A stretch of DNA of 64,000 nucleotides from an uncultured Eubacteriales bacterium. Its GTDB lineage: Bacteria; Bacillota; Clostridia; Oscillospirales; Oscillospiraceae. Below are positions 61,568 to 64,000 of this stretch, piece by piece. The notes beneath the pieces were generated by a model. It saw nothing but the letters and a program-made list of their open reading frames with translations, ran no database searches and was not told the DNA's origin. A program made the translations under genes and the position numbers. The stretch is taken from assembly GCA_905198835.1 (NCBI GenBank), contig CAJKDY010000002.1, positions 1-64,000 on the forward strand. Direction: 5' to 3'. The stretch's first letter is position 1. Every line of letters begins with the position of its first letter.

Positions 61568-62473
61568 ATGAATGAAACGCAGTTGAAACAGATGGTAGAG
61601 CAGATGGTCCGGGACCTGGCGGGCCGGGGGGAGCTTCACGCCGCGCCCAAAGGAGAGATCCACCAGCCCGATCCGGCCCAGGCTTCCAGTCCCGGCACAG
61701 GCGCGGGAGGCTGTCACAGCGATATTACGGAGGTGGACCTTCGTAAGCAGTATCTCATCGAAAACCCGGTCAACGGCCCCGCCTTTTTGGACCTGAAGGC
61801 CCGCACGCCCGCCCGCATCGGTCTGGGCCGGGCCGGCGCGCGGTATAAGACCGCCACCATGCTCCGCTTCCGGGCCGACCACGCCGCCGCCCAGGACTCG
61901 GTCTTCTCTCTGGTGGCGGAGGACTACCCGGCCAAGCACGGCTATTTCCCCGTCCAGACCCTCTGCGAAAACAAGGACGAATATCTGACCAGGCCCGATA
62001 AGGGCCGACGGTTCAACGAGGAAAACCAGGCCATCTTGAAGCAAAAGCTGCCTCAGAGCCCCAAGGTGATCCTGGCTGTGGGCGATGGGCTCAGCTCCGC
62101 CGCCATCGAAACAAACGCCGCCGACTGTATCGACGCCATCCGGGCAGGGTTGAAGAGCTACGGCATGGAGGTCCCAGAGGTGCCCTTTGTGAAGTTCTGC
62201 CGGGTGGGGGCAGGGGACCACATCGGCGAGCTGACCCAGTGTGAGCTGATCTGCCTGCTGGTGGGGGAGCGGCCAGGCCTGGTCACTGCCGAGAGTATGT
62301 CCGCCTATATCACCTATCAGCCCCGGCTGGGTGTTCCCGAGTCCAAGCGCACCGTGGTGAGCAACATCCACAAGGGTGGCACCAACGCCGTGGAGGCCGG
62401 GGCACACATCGCTGAGCTCATTCGGGCCATATTGGAAAAGAAGGCCTCCGGCGTGGATTTCGTAAGGAGTTGA
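61568..62473 (+). CDS. eutC: Ethanolamine ammonia-lyase small subunit
   Basis: A 301-residue cobalamin-binding partner of EutB. The N-terminus MNETQLKQMVEQMVRDLAG is an amphipathic helix followed by a Pro/Ala/Gly linker, as in the encapsulation peptides that target EutC into the shell. The core has LDLKARTPARIGLGRAGARYKT, VILAVGDGLSSAAIETNA, and CRVGAGDHIGEL. The ATG at 61568 is two codons after a GTG; AAGGGGGTG suits the ATG. Confidence 0.97.
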   Translation: MNETQLKQMVEQMVRDLAGRGELHAAPKGEIHQPDPAQASSPGTGAGGCHSDITEVDLRKQYLIENPVNGPAFLDLKARTPARIGLGRAGARYKTATMLRFRADHAAAQDSVFSLVAEDYPAKHGYFPVQTLCENKDEYLTRPDKGRRFNEENQAILKQKLPQSPKVILAVGDGLSSAAIETNAADCIDAIRAGLKSYGMEVPEVPFVKFCRVGAGDHIGELTQCELICLLVGERPGLVTAESMSAYITYQPRLGVPESKRTVVSNIHKGGTNAVEAGAHIAELIRAILEKKASGVDFVRS

Positions 62474-62477
62474 GAGC

Positions 62478-63131
62478 ATGACAGGAGATGTGATCAAAGT
62501 CAATATTCTGGCGACCCGGGTCATTGCCAATGTCTCCGAGGCCATTGCCCAGCAGCTGGGGCTGCCCCAGGACTACCGCTCCATCGGCATCATTACCACC
62601 GACTGCGACGACGCCACCTACTGTGCGCTGGATGAGGCCACCAAGAAGTCTCAGGTCTCGGTGGTCTACGGCAAGAGCCTCTATGCCGGGGCAGCCAATG
62701 CTTCCACCAAGTACGCCGGCGAGGTCATCGGCATCCTGGCCGGACCCAATCCCTCGGAGGTCAGCTCGGGGCTCCAGGCCGCGGTGGATTTTCTGGAAAG
62801 CGGCGTGGGGTTTGTCAGCGCCAACGAAGATGACAGCGTGGTCTACTTCGCCCACACTGTTTCCCGCACCGGGAGCTACCTCTCCCAGGGGGCGGGGGTC
62901 CGGGAGGGAGAGGCCCTGGCCTACCTGATCGCCCCGCCATTAGAGGCGGTCCAGGGCTTGGACGAGGCTATGAAGGCCGCGGACGTTCGTTTGGCCGTTC
63001 TCTACGAGCCCCCCAGCGAGACCAACTACGGCGGTGGGCTCTTGACGGGCACTCAGTCGGCCTGCCAGGCGGCCTGCGCCGCCTTTGCCCAGACGGTGCG
63101 AGATGTGGCCGCGCGGCCCAGGGAGGTGTAA
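62478..63131 (+). CDS. eutL: Ethanolamine microcompartment shell protein EutL
   Basis: A 217-residue trimeric shell protein made of two fused BMC domains with permuted fold (about 1-110 and 111-217). Signatures include VNILATRVIANVSEAIAQQLGLP, GIITTDCDDATYCALDEATKKSQVSVVYGKSLYAGAANASTKYAGEVIGILAGPNPSEV and SYLSQGAGVREGEALAYLIAPPLEAVQGLDEAMKAADV. EutL forms a gated pore for substrates. Four nt after eutC. Normal length. Confidence 0.97.
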   Translation: MTGDVIKVNILATRVIANVSEAIAQQLGLPQDYRSIGIITTDCDDATYCALDEATKKSQVSVVYGKSLYAGAANASTKYAGEVIGILAGPNPSEVSSGLQAAVDFLESGVGFVSANEDDSVVYFAHTVSRTGSYLSQGAGVREGEALAYLIAPPLEAVQGLDEAMKAADVRLAVLYEPPSETNYGGGLLTGTQSACQAACAAFAQTVRDVAARPREV

Positions 63132-63137
63132 AGGGGA

Positions 63138-64000
63138 ATGGACAAGGATCTAGCCTCCATTCAGGAGGCCCGAGAATGTATCCAAAAGGCCAAGGCCGCC
63201 GGGGAGGTACTGGCGGCTATGGATCAAAAGCAGCTGGACCGCATGGTGACCGCCGTGGCCAAGACCGGCGGGGACCACGCCAGGGAACTGGCCCAGCTGG
63301 CGGTGGAGGAGACGGGCTTTGGCGTGGTGGAGCACAAGGTCATCAAAAACCGCTTCGCCGCCGACCAGATCTACCAGGCCATCAAGGACCAGAAGGTGGT
63401 GGGTCTGCTGGGCAAGAACACCCAGACCAAGACCTGGGACTTCGGCGTCCCCATGGGCGTGGTGGCCGGGTTGGTGCCCTCCACCAACCCTACCTCCACT
63501 GTGATCTATAAGGCCATGATCTGCCTCAAGGCGGGCAACCCTATCGTATTTTCCCCCCATCCCAACGCTCTCAAATGCATTATCAAGGCGGTGAACTATG
63601 TCCGGGACGCCGTAGAGCGTGCCGGCGGGCCGGTGGATGCGGTGACGGTGATCAAAACGCCCACACTGGAGGCGACCCGGGAGCTGATGGGCCACCGGGA
63701 CACCAAGCTCATCCTGGCCACCGGCGGCCCGGGGATGGTGAAGGCAGCCTATTCTTCCGGCACTCCCGCCATCGGCGTGGGAGCGGGCAACGGCCCGGCC
63801 TACTTCCACAAAAGCTGTGAGCTGGTCAAGGCTGTCCACCGGGTCATGGACTCCAAGACCTTTGATAACGGCACCATCTGTGCCAGCGAGCAGTCCGTTG
63901 TGGTAACGCGGGACTTCGCGCCCCAGGTCCAGGCGGAGTTTGAACGCCAGGGCGGCTATTTTCTCTCCAAGACCCAGCGGGACGTTCTGGCCGGCTTTGT
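63138..64000 (+). CDS. eutE: Acetaldehyde dehydrogenase (acylating), 5' part
   Basis: The first 287 codons of a CoA-acylating aldehyde dehydrogenase, cut by the window end. It converts acetaldehyde to acetyl-CoA. The N-terminal helix LASIQEARECIQKAKAAG resembles the microcompartment-targeting and aldehyde dehydrogenase signature of EutE/PduP proteins. GVVAGLVPSTNPTSTVIYKAMI is the cofactor region, ATGGPGMVKAAYSSGTPAIGVGAGN the glycine-rich segment, and the catalytic Cys lies in DNGTICASEQSVV. AAGGGGA precedes the ATG, 6 nt after eutL. EutE or a PduP-like paralog cannot be told apart by the visible part, but the neighbours favour EutE. Confidence 0.93.
   Translation, partial: MDKDLASIQEARECIQKAKAAGEVLAAMDQKQLDRMVTAVAKTGGDHARELAQLAVEETGFGVVEHKVIKNRFAADQIYQAIKDQKVVGLLGKNTQTKTWDFGVPMGVVAGLVPSTNPTSTVIYKAMICLKAGNPIVFSPHPNALKCIIKAVNYVRDAVERAGGPVDAVTVIKTPTLEATRELMGHRDTKLILATGGPGMVKAAYSSGTPAIGVGAGNGPAYFHKSCELVKAVHRVMDSKTFDNGTICASEQSVVVTRDFAPQVQAEFERQGGYFLSKTQRDVLAGF

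Overview
The window is high-GC DNA with dense, mostly co-oriented operons, strong AGGAGG-type ribosome binding sites, many GTG/TTG starts and compact GC-rich terminators. Together with dipicolinate synthase genes (an endospore trait), IreB, a pheST T-box leader, WhiA/YvcK/RapZ, DUF1846 and PerR/rubrerythrin, this points to an anaerobic, spore-forming member of the Clostridia, probably a gut Oscillospiraceae-type organism. The taxon is an inference from content; no 16S rRNA gene is present.

Layout. 0-5.3 kb: 3' part of rpoB, then rpoC. 5.4-8.9 kb: hemolysin III-type membrane protein and an MBOAT/SGNH cell-surface acylation pair. 9-16.9 kb (mainly minus strand): DUF1846-pyrG, a secreted copper-amine-oxidase-N (stalk) protein, rubrerythrin, PerR, a small lipoprotein, purA. 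17-18.1 kb: two broken genes meeting at a junction. 18.1-22 kb: T-box and pheST. 22-28.9 kb: ireB, a lipoprotein with a response regulator and sensor kinase, and a DUF2975/HTH/DUF4173 operon. 29-37.7 kb: murB-rapZ-yvcK-whiA-dnaE-rluA-ydeI. 37.7-46.1 kb (minus): lipoprotein, tmRNA, cyclophilin, smpB, and a MacAB-like exporter followed by an SLH-domain protein. 46.4-51 kb: HTH-exoA-secreted protein, then dpaAB. 51-56.3 kb: membrane protein kinase convergent with an HTH gene, and a divergent HTH/zinc-ribbon membrane-protein operon. 56.4-64 kb: a GT-C type membrane protein and the start of an ethanolamine-utilization microcompartment operon (Fe-alcohol dehydrogenase, eutA, eutB, eutC, eutL, eutE), cut by the window end.

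Most unusual signal. Two non-coding elements, 180 bp after rubrerythrin and 108 bp after pheT, share a 35-nt core (34/35 identical) inside a series of hairpins whose first stem differs by compensatory changes. Each element begins exactly after the stop codon of its host gene and is followed by a second copy of that gene's last codons (15 codons for rubrerythrin, 9 for pheT), ending exactly at the stop. All three mismatches between live and remnant ends are synonymous. For rubrerythrin the original terminator lies beyond the remnant. This looks like a small ORF-less insertion element that enters just inside a gene's 3' end and restores the reading frame with a copied end. I do not know a described bacterial family that does this. 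Other notable points are an oxaloacetate-decarboxylase-like GGADGPT tail on a secreted protein, a pre-tmRNA leader complementary to the tag codons, and a DFD-type kinase paired with an HTH regulator.
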